DNA of 64,000 nt from Cognatishimia activa (GCF_001458335.1 NZ_CYTO01000024.1:504857-568856), one strand, 5' to 3'; numbered from the stretch's first letter, positions 49,387 to 59,618 are shown. The notes: generated from the sequence alone by a model not told the origin. A program made the numbers and translations.

Positions 49387-50385
49387 TTGAGCATCCGTCT
49401 CGGAGATTTGACATTAGACCCGCCTGTTTTTTTGGCGCCGCTGGCAGGGATCACTGACCTGCCATTTCGCGAGCTTGTCTCGCGATTCGGCGCAGGTCTG
49501 GTTGTGTCTGAGATGATTGCTTCCCAAGATTTGCTGAATGCCAAGCCGGGTGTGCGTGAAAAGGCAGAGCTGGGCTTGGGTGTTGAAGGAACATCTGTGC
49601 AGATCGCGGGCTGTGAGGCGCATTGGATGGGCGAGGCGGCGCGCTATGCAGAAAGCAACGGCGCTCGGATCATCGACATTAATATGGGCTGTCCAGCCAA
49701 AAAGGTCACGAGCTCCAGCGGGGCTGGCGCGTCTGGATCTGCTTTGCTTCGCGATTTGGACCATGCACTGACATTGATTGAAGCGGTCGTCGATGCCGTC
49801 GATGTGCCGGTCACGCTTAAAACCCGCCTTGGGTGGGATGACAATCTCCTGAACGCGCCGGAATTGGCGCGTCGCGCAGAGGCGGCGGGCATTCAGATGA
49901 TCACAATTCACGGACGTACCCGTTGTCAGTTCTACAAAGGCTCCGCGGATTGGAGTGCGATTGCCGACGTCAAAAATGCTGTTTCGATCCCTGTGATTGC
50001 CAACGGCGATATCGTGGACGCAGAAAGCGCAGGCGAAGCTTTGAAAAGCTCCGGTGCGGATGGTGTCATGATGGGGCGTGGCGTTCAGGGCCAGCCTTGG
50101 AAACTGGCAGAGGTTGGTGCGGAGCTGTTTGGATCGGCCTCACCCGAAATCCCGACTTCGGATGCATTTATCGAAATGGTATCAGAGCACTATGAAGCGA
50201 TGTTGAGCTTCTACGGTGTTCCTCTTGGCGTGCGCGTCGCGCGCAAGCACCTGTCATGGTATATGGATTATATTGAAACTGGCAAAGAACTTCGAAATCA
50301 AGTTCTTACGGCAAAAACTCCAAGTGAAACCTTATCGCTATTACCGGTTGCTCTGGCGCCGAATGATCACCGGAGCGCCGCATGA
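49387..50385 (+). CDS. dusB: tRNA-dihydrouridine synthase (NifR3/DusB)
   Basis: FMN enzyme that reduces uridines in the tRNA D-loop. The 332 residues have APLAGITDLPFR, the catalytic cysteine in NMGCPAKKV and ITIHGRTR. It is the gene once named nifR3, first in the nitrogen-regulation operon of Rhodobacter. The start is a TTG at 49387 with AAGGA at 49374-49378, giving MSIRLGDLTL; the GTG at 49369 has no site. The stop overlaps the ntrB start. Confidence 0.94.
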   Translation: MSIRLGDLTLDPPVFLAPLAGITDLPFRELVSRFGAGLVVSEMIASQDLLNAKPGVREKAELGLGVEGTSVQIAGCEAHWMGEAARYAESNGARIIDINMGCPAKKVTSSSGAGASGSALLRDLDHALTLIEAVVDAVDVPVTLKTRLGWDDNLLNAPELARRAEAAGIQMITIHGRTRCQFYKGSADWSAIADVKNAVSIPVIANGDIVDAESAGEALKSSGADGVMMGRGVQGQPWKLAEVGAELFGSASPEIPTSDAFIEMVSEHYEAMLSFYGVPLGVRVARKHLSWYMDYIETGKELRNQVLTAKTPSETLSLLPVALAPNDHRSAA

Positions 50386-51461
50386 TTGACAACGCATCTC
50401 TTTGGGCATCCTTGCCGGTCCCGGCTGTGCTGGTTGATGGGGCCGACAATATCTTGGATATCAATGGCGTTGCTGAAAGCTTTTTGAATGCATCTGCTAA
50501 AACACTTCGCGGCGTTCCGGTCTGGGACCGCATTTCTGTGGATGCGCCGTTAGAAGAAGCTTTTGATCGGGCGCGCAGTCTTGGCTCATCTCTGTTCGTC
50601 AACGACGTGGACGTGGGCACCGGTAACGCGCCGCCATTGCAGTGTAACGTGCAAATTGCGCAGGTGGCGGGCAGCCCGGGTCAAATGATGATCCTGATCT
50701 CTCCACGTGAATTGGCAAGCCGCGTAAATAACTCTGATACGGTCAAGAGCGCCGCGAAATCCGCGATCGGCATGGCTGAAATGCTGGCGCATGAGATTAA
50801 GAACCCGCTCGCCGGTATCACCGGAGCGGCGCAGCTTCTGTCTATGAACCTCCCGCAGGAAGAGTTGGAGCTGACGGACCTAATCGTCGAAGAGAGCCGT
50901 CGCATTGTGAAGCTACTCGAACAAGTCGAGCAATTCGGAAACCTGCAACCACCTGCCAAAAACGCGGTGAATATTCACGATTTGCTGGACCGCGCACGCC
51001 GCTCGGCACTGCTTGGTTTTGGCGGGCATATGACGATCAAAGAAGAATATGATCCGTCTTTGCCTTACGCCTTGGGTGATGGTGATCAGTTGCTTCAGGT
51101 CTTCTTGAATTTGATCAAGAATGCCTCGGAAGCCTCTGAAGGAAATGGCATAATCCGTATTCGGAGCTACTTCGAGCATAACTTTAAGTTACGCCGCCGT
51201 GATGGCAGCGGTGAATCTCTTCCGCTTCAGGTCGAAATCATCGACGACGGGCCGGGTCTGCCGCAGGACATCAAAGGCGACATCTTTGATCCGTTTGTAT
51301 CCGGTAAAGAAAATGGCACGGGGCTTGGCCTCGCGCTGGTTAGTAAAATCATTTCAGACCACGGGGGATGGATCGCTGTAGATTCCGTTCCCGGTCGCAC
51401 AGTTTTTAGAATTTCACTCCCACGGGCCCCTAAAGGCCTCGTTCCTCCAGAGGAGACTTAA
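50382..51461 (+). CDS. ntrB: Nitrogen-sensing histidine kinase NtrB
   Basis: Cytoplasmic kinase that phosphorylates NtrC when nitrogen is scarce, under PII control. The 359-residue protein has an N-terminal PAS domain (about 5-110), the phospho-acceptor His137 in MLAHEIKNPLAGI and an ATPase domain with NLIKNASEA, DDGPGLP and GTGLGLALV. No membrane segment, as expected. Overlaps dusB by four bases; ntrC begins three bases after its stop. Confidence 0.95.
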   Translation: MIDNASLWASLPVPAVLVDGADNILDINGVAESFLNASAKTLRGVPVWDRISVDAPLEEAFDRARSLGSSLFVNDVDVGTGNAPPLQCNVQIAQVAGSPGQMMILISPRELASRVNNSDTVKSAAKSAIGMAEMLAHEIKNPLAGITGAAQLLSMNLPQEELELTDLIVEESRRIVKLLEQVEQFGNLQPPAKNAVNIHDLLDRARRSALLGFGGHMTIKEEYDPSLPYALGDGDQLLQVFLNLIKNASEASEGNGIIRIRSYFEHNFKLRRRDGSGESLPLQVEIIDDGPGLPQDIKGDIFDPFVSGKENGTGLGLALVSKIISDHGGWIAVDSVPGRTVFRISLPRAPKGLVPPEET

Positions 51462-51464
51462 GTC

Positions 51465-52829
51465 ATGGACGGTACCGTTCTGGTCGCAGATGACGATCGC
51501 ACAATTCGCACGGTTTTGACCCAAGCGCTCACGCGCGCCGGCTGTAAGGTGCATGCCACCAGCTCACTGACCACGCTGATGCGCTGGGTTGGTGAAGGCA
51601 AAGGCGATGTGGTGATCACCGACGTCGCGATGCCGGATGGGAATGGCTTGGAAATGCTTCCGAAGATTTCAGAGGATCGTCCGGGTCTGCCGGTCATCGT
51701 GATTTCGGCGCAAAACACCATCATGACGGCCATTCAGGCGGCGGAAGCGGATGCTTATGATTATCTGCCAAAACCGTTTGACCTGCCGGACTTGATGAAG
51801 CGTACCGGTAAAGCCCTGAGCCAGAAACGTACAATTGTGCAGGCGGCGTCCACAGAAAGTGAGCGCCCTGATGAGTTGCCGCTCGTCGGTCGTACGCCGG
51901 TGATGCAGCAGCTTTATCGCGTGGTTGCGCGCGTCATGAATACTGACTTGCCAGTTCTCATTTCAGGTGAAAGTGGGACGGGTAAGTCTCTGATTGCAAA
52001 AGAGATACATGACTTCTCTGATCGCCGAAATTTGCCGTTCATTACGGTAACCAAAGCAGATATCAGCGATATCGAGGGACCGGCTCGGATCTTTGCGCGG
52101 GCAAAGGGCGGCACGATCTTGTTTGATGAAGTCAGCGACTTTGATGACGAAGATCAGGCGCGTCTTGTACGTATGATCGACAATCCGATGGAGCACTCAC
52201 CACGTTTCATGGCGACAAGTCAGCAAGACCTGATGTCTTTGGTGGAAAAGGGTGAGGTGCGTCAGGATCTATTCTATCGCCTGAACGGTGCTGGTCTGCA
52301 TGTGCCAAGCCTGCGCGAGCGTGTGGACGATATTCCACTGTTGATTGAACATTTCCTTGGTCGTTCTGAACGGGACGGCGGACCGTTGCGTGTCTTCTCT
52401 GAAGAGGCGCGTGAATTGTTCCGCGCTTACAGCTGGCCCGGTAACGTTCGTCAGCTTGAAAACGCAGTGCGCCGCCTGATCCTGACGGCCCGCGGTGAAG
52501 AGATTTCTCGATCAGAAGCGGAGTCGGTGCTGGGAACTCAGCCAGAAGCCGTGCCTTTGTTTGGTGGTGGCGAAAGCGAGAAGCTTTCTGGCGCGGTGGA
52601 GCGCCATCTGAAGCGTTACTTCGATCTTCATGGCAACATTCTGCCGCCGCCGGGTCTATACGGACGTATCCTTCGGGAAATTGAGCTGCCGCTGATCGAA
52701 ATCGCGCTTGATGCGACCGGTGGTAATCAAGCGAAATGCGCTGATTTGCTTGGCATCAACCGCAATACTTTGCGCAAGAAGATCACCGACCTCGATATTC
52801 ACGTGACACGCCGTCGTAAGTTGATGTAA
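51465..52829 (+). CDS. ntrC: Nitrogen regulator NtrC lacking the GAFTGA loop
   Basis: Response regulator for nitrogen assimilation genes. The 454 residues have a receiver domain with Asp53, an AAA+ domain with Walker A GESGTGKS (168-175) and Walker B ILFDE (218-222), and a Fis-type DNA-binding end ([16 protein letters not shown]). Between residues 197 and 214, where sigma-54 activators carry GAFTGA, the chain is about 17 residues shorter and the motif is gone. Rhodobacter capsulatus NtrC has the same lack and works with sigma-70 RNA polymerase; this one should do so too. Confidence 0.95.
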   Translation: MDGTVLVADDDRTIRTVLTQALTRAGCKVHATSSLTTLMRWVGEGKGDVVITDVAMPDGNGLEMLPKISEDRPGLPVIVISAQNTIMTAIQAAEADAYDYLPKPFDLPDLMKRTGKALSQKRTIVQAASTESERPDELPLVGRTPVMQQLYRVVARVMNTDLPVLISGESGTGKSLIAKEIHDFSDRRNLPFITVTKADISDIEGPARIFARAKGGTILFDEVSDFDDEDQARLVRMIDNPMEHSPRFMATSQQDLMSLVEKGEVRQDLFYRLNGAGLHVPSLRERVDDIPLLIEHFLGRSERDGGPLRVFSEEARELFRAYSWPGNVRQLENAVRRLILTARGEEISRSEAESVLGTQPEAVPLFGGGESEKLSGAVERHLKRYFDLHGNILPPPGLYGRILREIELPLIEIALDATGGNQAKCADLLGINRNTLRKKITDLDIHVTRRRKLM

Positions 52830-52929
52830 AACTGCCACAGGGCGTGGCGGATCGGCCTCATAGCCGCAATTCGCCACCATATGTAGCAGGGAAGCCCAGT
52901 AAGGGCGCAACATCAATTGGGGGCAGCGG

Positions 52930-55206
52930 GTGGCGACCCGGGCAAAAACATCACATTGGATCCGTCTAAGACGTCTTAGACGCCAGCGTCGTGCGCAGAA
53001 TTTCGCCACTTTCGGGTTGGTGATCCTGGGCCCCATTCTTGCGGGATTAACCTATTACGTCTTCGGGCCGCTTCAACAGGGCAGCTCAAGCATTCCTCTG
53101 CGCTCTGTTTTGCTTGCAGATATGGTGTATGTGCTGCTTGTTGCAGCGCTGATCATGCAGCGCGTGGTGCGCATGATCGCGTCTCGACGTGCTCAATCAG
53201 CTGGATCTCGTCTGCATCTACGTCTGACCGCAGCCTTTGCGCTGATGGCCTTGGCGCCGGCGGTGACAATGGCGGTGTTTGCCGGTCTTACGATCAATAT
53301 TGGCCTTGAAGGGTGGTTCTCAGAGCGCGTGAGCAATGTGGTGGGCAGTTCTGTGGCCGCTGCGGAGGCCTATGAGGCCGAGCATATCAGCGGGCTTGAG
53401 ACTGATGCTATTGAAGTCGCGCGCTTCATCAATGCTAATCGTGCGACACAGGGTGTCGTCTTTCGAAACACCGATTTCCGTCTTTTGCTGACACAGGCTC
53501 AACCTCAGATTCAAAGAGGGCTTCGCGAGGCGTTTATCGTTGATGGGGCTGGTGAGATTATTGCGCGCGGGGCGCGGTCTTATCTTTTTGATTTCGAACA
53601 GCCGTCAGAAGCACAGATAGAACAAGCTTCCGAGAACGGGATCGAAATCATCCGTGATTTGGAACAAAGCGAGCTTCGCGCGCTGGTGCGTCTAGATGCT
53701 TTTGTTGATCGCTACCTTTATGTGACCCGTGTCGTAGATCCCGCGATTTTCAGTCTCTTGGATGAAACGAAAGAAAGCGCGCAGCTTTATGCGCAGCTTG
53801 AGAATGAGCGCGGCGATGTTCTGATCCGTTTCGGCCTTGTTTACATGGGCTTTGCGTCGATTTTGATCCTCGCGGCCACATGGCTTGGTTTGATGTTCTC
53901 TGAGCGTCTTAGCCGTCCCGTAGGGCGTCTTACAGATGCCGCTCAACAGGTTGGTGCGGGCGATCTTGATGTCCAAGTGATTGAGGAAGATGGCGATGAC
54001 GAAATCGCCATGCTGGGACGCTACTTCAACCAGATGACTAGGCAGTTGAAGGGACAGCGGGAAACACTTCTGAAAAACACGGACCAGATTGAGCGTCGGC
54101 GTCGTTTGTTTGACTCTGTGCTTGGCTCGGTCACTTCGGGTGTGATTGGGCTTGATGCATTTGGTCGAATTACTTTCCTAAACCGTTCTGCGGAACATGT
54201 TCTTGATCACGAACAGCGTGACTCCAACGTTCCCTTGGCGGTTGCGATCCCAGAGTTCGGCGAGATTTTTGAGGATTTGCGTCAGTCAGGCAATGAAGTC
54301 GCGCAGCAAGAGATCAAAGTGGTGCGTGACGGTAAGCTTGAAAGTCTGCTGGTGCGGATCGCCATCCGGCGTACCGAAGATGGGGCTTTAGAAGGCTATG
54401 TGGTTGCTTTTGACGAGGTGACGGATCTTGTGACCGCACAACGGATGGCCGCCTGGGGTGACGTCGCTCGTCGCATTGCCCATGAGATCAAAAACCCTCT
54501 GACCCCGATCCAGCTTTCTGCAGAGCGGATCAAGCGGAAGTTCTCGCCAATGGTGGGCGATGACTCAGAAAAGCTCGATTCCATGACCGATGTGATCGTG
54601 CGCCAAACAAACGATCTGCGCCGCATTGTGGACGAGTTTAGTAAATTCGCCCGAATGCCAGAGCCGGAACGCAGAGACGTCGATATTGCGCAATTGGTGG
54701 GGGATGCGGTTTTGCTTCAAGAAGCCGGACAACCAAATGTCACTTTTGTGTCGGATATTCCAACCGTTGAAATACACGGTTTTGCCGATGACACGATGCT
54801 CAGTCAAGCGCTCACCAATCTGATTAAAAATGCCGGTGAAGCCATTGAAAGCCTGTCGGAAAAAGGAACTGTTGAAGCGCTCAAACCTGAGATCCGTGTG
54901 ACCATGCTGAAAGAAGAAAGCGAATGCGTTATTCGGATTGCCGACAATGGCATCGGCCTTCCAGAAGACCGCGCCAAATTGTTTGAGCCCTATGTCACGA
55001 CGCGGGACAAAGGCACCGGTTTGGGGCTGCCAATCGTTAAAAAGATCATCGAAGAACACGGCGGCACCTTAGCTTTGCTTGATGCGCCTGTGTTTGACGG
55101 AAATGCCCATTGTGGGGCCATGGCAGAGATCACTCTGCCAATAACAGAGACGGCAGAGGTCACTTTGCCAGTAACAAGTGCGGCGAACGCCGATCGTAAA
55201 GAATAG
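52930..55206 (+). CDS. ntrY: Membrane histidine kinase NtrY
   Basis: Sensor kinase partner of NtrX, linked to nitrogen and redox signals. The 758-residue protein has membrane helices near residues 25-90 and 95-125 plus one near 300-320, a periplasmic sensor region between them, a HAMP domain (about 325-380), a PAS domain and the kinase core with His518 in IAHEIKNPLTP and GTGLGLPIV. The start is a GTG preceded by GGGGG. A 20-bp perfect palindrome lies in its first codons. It follows ntrC by 100 bp. Confidence 0.94.
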   Translation: MATRAKTSHWIRLRRLRRQRRAQNFATFGLVILGPILAGLTYYVFGPLQQGSSSIPLRSVLLADMVYVLLVAALIMQRVVRMIASRRAQSAGSRLHLRLTAAFALMALAPAVTMAVFAGLTINIGLEGWFSERVSNVVGSSVAAAEAYEAEHISGLETDAIEVARFINANRATQGVVFRNTDFRLLLTQAQPQIQRGLREAFIVDGAGEIIARGARSYLFDFEQPSEAQIEQASENGIEIIRDLEQSELRALVRLDAFVDRYLYVTRVVDPAIFSLLDETKESAQLYAQLENERGDVLIRFGLVYMGFASILILAATWLGLMFSERLSRPVGRLTDAAQQVGAGDLDVQVIEEDGDDEIAMLGRYFNQMTRQLKGQRETLLKNTDQIERRRRLFDSVLGSVTSGVIGLDAFGRITFLNRSAEHVLDHEQRDSNVPLAVAIPEFGEIFEDLRQSGNEVAQQEIKVVRDGKLESLLVRIAIRRTEDGALEGYVVAFDEVTDLVTAQRMAAWGDVARRIAHEIKNPLTPIQLSAERIKRKFSPMVGDDSEKLDSMTDVIVRQTNDLRRIVDEFSKFARMPEPERRDVDIAQLVGDAVLLQEAGQPNVTFVSDIPTVEIHGFADDTMLSQALTNLIKNAGEAIESLSEKGTVEALKPEIRVTMLKEESECVIRIADNGIGLPEDRAKLFEPYVTTRDKGTGLGLPIVKKIIEEHGGTLALLDAPVFDGNAHCGAMAEITLPITETAEVTLPVTSAANADRKE
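52963..52982. repeat. 20-bp perfect palindrome within the ntrY start region
   Basis: CGTCTAAGACGTCTTAGACG reads the same on both strands and covers codons 12-18 of ntrY, within the basic segment RLRRLRR. It could be a protein-binding site that controls ntrYX separately from ntrBC, or a hairpin that slows translation. It may also be a chance result of repeated arginine and leucine codons. Confidence 0.5.
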
Positions 55207-55223
55207 AGTTGGGGGAAAGAGCC

Positions 55224-56642
55224 ATGACTGAGAAGACAGGCGACATTCTGATCGTTGATGATGAGCGCGACATTCGAGAGTTGGTTTCGGATATTTTGGA
55301 AGACGAGGGGTTCACCACTCGGCTTGCGGGCACCAGTGACGAAGCGATGAGTCAAGTAACCGCAGCGCAGCCAGCCTTGATGATCTTGGACATCTGGTTG
55401 AAAGACAGCAACATGGACGGGATCGACATCCTGAAAGTGGTCAAGAAAGACTACCCAGATGTGCCGGTCGTGATCATTTCCGGTCACGGCAACGTCGAGA
55501 TCGCGGTCGCAGCCATCAAACAAGGCGCTTATGATTTCATCGAAAAGCCCTTTAATATTGACCAGTTGATGGTGGTTATTCGCCGCGCAATGGAAACCAG
55601 CCGCCTGCGCCACGAAAACCAAGTACTGAAGCGTCAGGACAGCAAATCGACCGAAATGATTGGGTCATCTGCGCCATTCAAAGGGCTGGTGTCGCAGCTT
55701 GAAAAGGTCACGAAGTCAAATGGACGTGTGATGCTCTGTGGCCCTGCTGGGTCGGGCAAAGAAGTAGCTGCGCGCTACATCCACGCGCATTCCAACCGCT
55801 CGAGCGCGCCGTTCGTAACGGTGAACTGTGCGGGCGTTGAACCTGAGCGCATGGAAGAGGTTTTGTTTGGCTCAGAAAGCACTGAGCGCGGTGTGGAACC
55901 GGGCCTTTTGGAGCAAGCAAACGGCGGTATCGTCTATTTCGATGAAGTCGCTGATATGCCCATGGGAACGCAGTCCAAAATACTGCGTGTGTTGGTGGAT
56001 CAGAGCTTTACCCGTGTCGGCGGCCGCGATGCGCAAAAGGTTGATTTGCGGGTGATTTCCTCGACCAGCAAGGATTTGGAGCAGGAAATCGCAGCGGATC
56101 GGTTCCGCCAAGAGTTGTTCCATCGTCTGAACGTGGTGCCGATCAGCGTGCCGTCCTTGGAAGAGCGTCGCGAAGATATTCCGACTTTGGCAGAACACTT
56201 TATCAACGAGCTGAACGAAACTCAGGGGTTGCCGCAACGCAAACTCTCTGACGAAGCCGTTGCCTTGATGCAAACCATGACATGGCCGGGCAACGTGCGA
56301 CAGCTGAAGAACCTTATCGAACGGGTGCTTATTCTGGGCGACAGCAGCGGCGATATCGATGCGAAAGAGCTGCCAGGCAATGAAGCACCATCAGAAGAAG
56401 AGGGGCGGGTGGTCCTGTCCGGCTCTTTGGCGACTTTGCCGTTGCGTGAAGCACGGGAGGCATTTGAGCGCGAGTACTTGCTGACGCAGATCAACCGTTT
56501 TGGCGGAAATATCAGCCGTACGGCCACTTTTGTTGGCATGGAGCGTTCCGCATTGCACCGAAAGCTCAAATCTTTGGGGGTTGTGACCTCGAACAAGGCG
56601 GGCAACCGGGTTGCCCGTGTGGATGAGGTCGAGGAAACCTAA
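55224..56642 (+). CDS. ntrX: Response regulator NtrX lacking the GAFTGA loop
   Basis: Partner of NtrY. The 472 residues show a receiver domain (Asp56 in LMILDIWL), an AAA+ domain with GPAGSGKE and IVYFDEVADM, and a Fis-like C-terminal part (ISRTATFVGMERSALHRKLKSLG). In place of the usual ELFGHEKGAFTGA segment stands VLFGSESTERGVEPGLLEQA, so the sigma-54 contact motif is missing here as in the neighbouring NtrC. The ATG at 55224 follows GGGGGAAAGAG. Contacts with sigma-70 polymerase are likely by analogy. Confidence 0.94.
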   Translation: MTEKTGDILIVDDERDIRELVSDILEDEGFTTRLAGTSDEAMSQVTAAQPALMILDIWLKDSNMDGIDILKVVKKDYPDVPVVIISGHGNVEIAVAAIKQGAYDFIEKPFNIDQLMVVIRRAMETSRLRHENQVLKRQDSKSTEMIGSSAPFKGLVSQLEKVTKSNGRVMLCGPAGSGKEVAARYIHAHSNRSSAPFVTVNCAGVEPERMEEVLFGSESTERGVEPGLLEQANGGIVYFDEVADMPMGTQSKILRVLVDQSFTRVGGRDAQKVDLRVISSTSKDLEQEIAADRFRQELFHRLNVVPISVPSLEERREDIPTLAEHFINELNETQGLPQRKLSDEAVALMQTMTWPGNVRQLKNLIERVLILGDSSGDIDAKELPGNEAPSEEEGRVVLSGSLATLPLREAREAFEREYLLTQINRFGGNISRTATFVGMERSALHRKLKSLGVVTSNKAGNRVARVDEVEET

Positions 56643-56711
56643 GCTCATCAAGCAATTGACGCCCTTTGCTGGCTCTGCCACACCAAGGGTCCTACGAATG
56701 CGGAGGCATGC

Positions 56712-58091
56712 ATGAAGGTCATCATTTGCGGCGCAGGCCAGGTGGGCTGGCAGATCGCCCGCCATTTGGCGAATGAGCGCAATGACGTCACAGTTGTGGA
56801 TAACAATCCGGACTTGGTGCGGCGTGCAACCGATACGCTTGATGTGCAAGGCGTTGCAGGCTTTGCAAGTTACCCTGACGTGCTTGATCGGGCAGGGGCG
56901 CGGGATGCGGATATGATTATCGCCGCGACCTATTCTGACGAGGTCAATATGGTGACCTGTCAAGTGGCGCATTCGGTGTTTGATGTTCCGCGCAAGATTG
57001 CGCGCCTGCGGGCGCAATCCTATTTGGATGCCATCTATTCTGACCTTTATCGCCGCGATCACATGCCCATCGAGGTGGTGATCAGCCCCGAACGCGAAGT
57101 CGCTGCGGCGGCGTTGAAACGTCTGGCCGCGTCTGCAGCTTTTGACACGGAATTTTTCCTAGAAGGCAAAATGCAATTGATGGGCATCGTTTTGGACGAA
57201 GATTGCCCCGTTGTTAATACGCCGCTTCGGCAGCTTTCTGACCTGTTCTCAACCCTGCGCGCTGTGGTGGTTGGGGTTCGCCGCGATGGCACCTTGTTTG
57301 CGCCGGAGCCGGGCGATCAGCTTTTTGTGGGCGATGATGTCTATGTCATGGCCGATGTCCGCGACACGCTGCGCACGATGGAGATCTTTGGCAAAACTTC
57401 CCAGACCCAAGAGCGCGTTGTGATCATTGGCGGCGGTAATGTGGGCCGCATGGTGGCTCAAGAGTTGGAAGCGCTGCCAAACCGCGCAATCCGCGCGAAG
57501 ATGATTGAGAAAGACCGTAAAACGGCTGAGATTTCTGCAGATGCCCTTGAGCGCACCATTGTGTTGAATGGCGACGGAATGGACGCGTCGCTGCTGCGCG
57601 AAGCAGGCACATCACGTGCTGATGCGGTTCTTGCGGTGACGGATGACGACAAAACCAACATCCTGTCTGCTGTGCGCGCGAAATCCCAAGGCTGTCCGAT
57701 GGCAATTGCGCTGATCAATGACCCAACTTTGGTGCCTTTGATGGCACCATTGGGAATCGACGCCCATATTAACCCTCGTGGCACCACGGTTTCCTCGATC
57801 CTGCGCCACATCCGCCATGGGCGCGTGCGTGACGTTTACTCTTTGGGCGACGCTGAAGCCGAGATTATTGAAGCCGAAGTCCTTTCGACCTCACCGATTA
57901 CGGGCGAACAAATAAGAGACATTGATTTCCCAGAAGGGGTTCTCATTGGCGGCGTTCTGAAAGACGGTGAGTTGCTTAAGCCAACCGGCAACATGCGCAT
58001 TGAAGAGGGCGACATTATAGCGCTTTTCTCGTTGTCCAAAGATGTCGGTGAAGTGGAGCGCCTCTTGCAAGTCTCCATCGACTATTTCTAG
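56712..58091 (+). CDS. trkA: Potassium uptake regulatory protein TrkA
   Basis: Peripheral NAD-binding subunit that gates TrkH. The 459 residues consist of two RCK units: the first Rossmann motif is ICGAGQVGWQIA at the N terminus, the second IIGGGNVGRMVA near residue 240; each is followed by a TrkA-C domain. This doubled layout and length equal E. coli TrkA (458 residues). trkH follows six bases after the stop. The trk pair after ntrYX is common in alphaproteobacteria. Confidence 0.95.
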   Translation: MKVIICGAGQVGWQIARHLANERNDVTVVDNNPDLVRRATDTLDVQGVAGFASYPDVLDRAGARDADMIIAATYSDEVNMVTCQVAHSVFDVPRKIARLRAQSYLDAIYSDLYRRDHMPIEVVISPEREVAAAALKRLAASAAFDTEFFLEGKMQLMGIVLDEDCPVVNTPLRQLSDLFSTLRAVVVGVRRDGTLFAPEPGDQLFVGDDVYVMADVRDTLRTMEIFGKTSQTQERVVIIGGGNVGRMVAQELEALPNRAIRAKMIEKDRKTAEISADALERTIVLNGDGMDASLLREAGTSRADAVLAVTDDDKTNILSAVRAKSQGCPMAIALINDPTLVPLMAPLGIDAHINPRGTTVSSILRHIRHGRVRDVYSLGDAEAEIIEAEVLSTSPITGEQIRDIDFPEGVLIGGVLKDGELLKPTGNMRIEEGDIIALFSLSKDVGEVERLLQVSIDYF

Positions 58092-58097
58092 GTTCTC

Positions 58098-59618
58098 ATG
58101 ATCCGCGCCATCCAGAATATCCCCCTTATCCTGCAATTTGCCGGGATCAGCGGGTTGGCGATGTTTCTGCCAGCGATTTATGCCCTGCGGCTTGAAGATT
58201 TCCATGAGGCGCGAAGCTTTTTCTACGGCGGTATTCTAACTTTATTTGCCACATCGCTCATTGCAGTGACCCTGCGCGAACCAGAAGGTCGGGACGTGCG
58301 GCTACAACGGTATTTGCTGGCGCTTTTTGGGGCCTACACGGTTTTGCCCATCGTTTTGGCCTTCCCATTTTATGAAGCCCTGCGAACGACCAGTTTCTTG
58401 AACGCTTACCTTGAAATGGTGAGCTGCCTGACGACCACAGGGCTTGTTTTGTTTGATGAGCCATCCCGATTGTCACCTGCATTGCACCTATGGCGATCGC
58501 TTGTTGGCTGGATGGGTGGCATGATGATGTGGGTGGCCGCTGTCGCGGTCTTTTCGCCGCTGAGTTTGGGTGGTTTTGAAGTCACGACGCGTGGCGAAAC
58601 GGGGCAATATAATGAACAAGGTCAAAGGCTTGGCAGTCTTGACCCGGGCAAGCGTTGGCGTCGGACTGCGGTGCATTTGCTGCCGATCTATATCGGCCTG
58701 ACGGCGGTTTTGTGGATCTTGCAAATGGTGATTGGCGAGCGGGCTTTGACTGCGGCGACCCATGCCATGTCCGTCATGGCGACCAGCGGAATTTCCAATG
58801 TGGGCGGCGTGCAAAATGCATCGACTGGTCTTGGCGGAGAAGTCTTGGTCTTCTTGTTCATGTTCTTCGCTCTGTCTCGGCAAACCTTCGCGACCGATCT
58901 AGGGGCGACCCGGCGTGGGCGCTTGTTTGATGACCCTGAGTTCCGCTTTGGGCTTTTTCTGATCGCGATTGTGCCAACCCTTTTGCTTTTGCGTCACTGG
59001 TACGGGGCGATTGAGGTTGATGAAGAAGCAAACGTATTGGCCGCATTTAGAGCGGCGTGGGGTTCGGTCTTCACTGTTTTGTCCTTCCTGACCACCACGG
59101 GGTTTGAAAGTGCAGAGTGGCAAACGGCACAGAACTGGTCTGGTTTGGGAACGCCTGGCCTTATTCTATTAGGTCTTGCCATGGTCGGCGGTGGCGTCGC
59201 GACAACAGCGGGTGGCGTCAAACTGCTCAGGGTATATGCGCTTTATCTGCAAGGCCTGCGAGAGATGGAAAGGCTGGTGCATCCGAATTCTGTGAGTACC
59301 ACGGGCATGAGGAGCCGGCGTATTCGAAGCAAAGGCGCTTTGATTGCCTGGGTCTTTTTCATGCTGGCTGCACTGTCCATGACCGCAGTCACGTTGTTGC
59401 TGACAGGGCTCGGTATTGGTTTTCAGGACGGGATCGTTTTGGCAATCTCAGCGCTATCGACGACAGGACCGTTGGCGCAAAGCGCCGTTTCTGTACCCAT
59501 CGACATCCTTGGTGAAAGCTGGGGCGTCAAAGCGGTTCTCTCAGCAGCCATGGTTCTTGGACGTCTTGAAACCCTCGCCATTATCGCACTTTTGTCTCCC
59601 AATCTTTGGCAAAAGTGA
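58098..59618 (+). CDS. trkH: Potassium transporter TrkH
   Basis: Inner-membrane channel subunit of the Trk system. The 506-residue protein has about ten membrane helices and four imperfect pore loops with selectivity-filter glycines: SCLTTTGLV (first), MATSGISNVGG (second), FLTTTGFES (third) and LSTTGPLAQ (fourth). It functions with TrkA encoded directly upstream. Identity is firm; whether it is TrkH or the closely related TrkG type cannot be told. Confidence 0.94.
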   Translation: MIRAIQNIPLILQFAGISGLAMFLPAIYALRLEDFHEARSFFYGGILTLFATSLIAVTLREPEGRDVRLQRYLLALFGAYTVLPIVLAFPFYEALRTTSFLNAYLEMVSCLTTTGLVLFDEPSRLSPALHLWRSLVGWMGGMMMWVAAVAVFSPLSLGGFEVTTRGETGQYNEQGQRLGSLDPGKRWRRTAVHLLPIYIGLTAVLWILQMVIGERALTAATHAMSVMATSGISNVGGVQNASTGLGGEVLVFLFMFFALSRQTFATDLGATRRGRLFDDPEFRFGLFLIAIVPTLLLLRHWYGAIEVDEEANVLAAFRAAWGSVFTVLSFLTTTGFESAEWQTAQNWSGLGTPGLILLGLAMVGGGVATTAGGVKLLRVYALYLQGLREMERLVHPNSVSTTGMRSRRIRSKGALIAWVFFMLAALSMTAVTLLLTGLGIGFQDGIVLAISALSTTGPLAQSAVSVPIDILGESWGVKAVLSAAMVLGRLETLAIIALLSPNLWQK

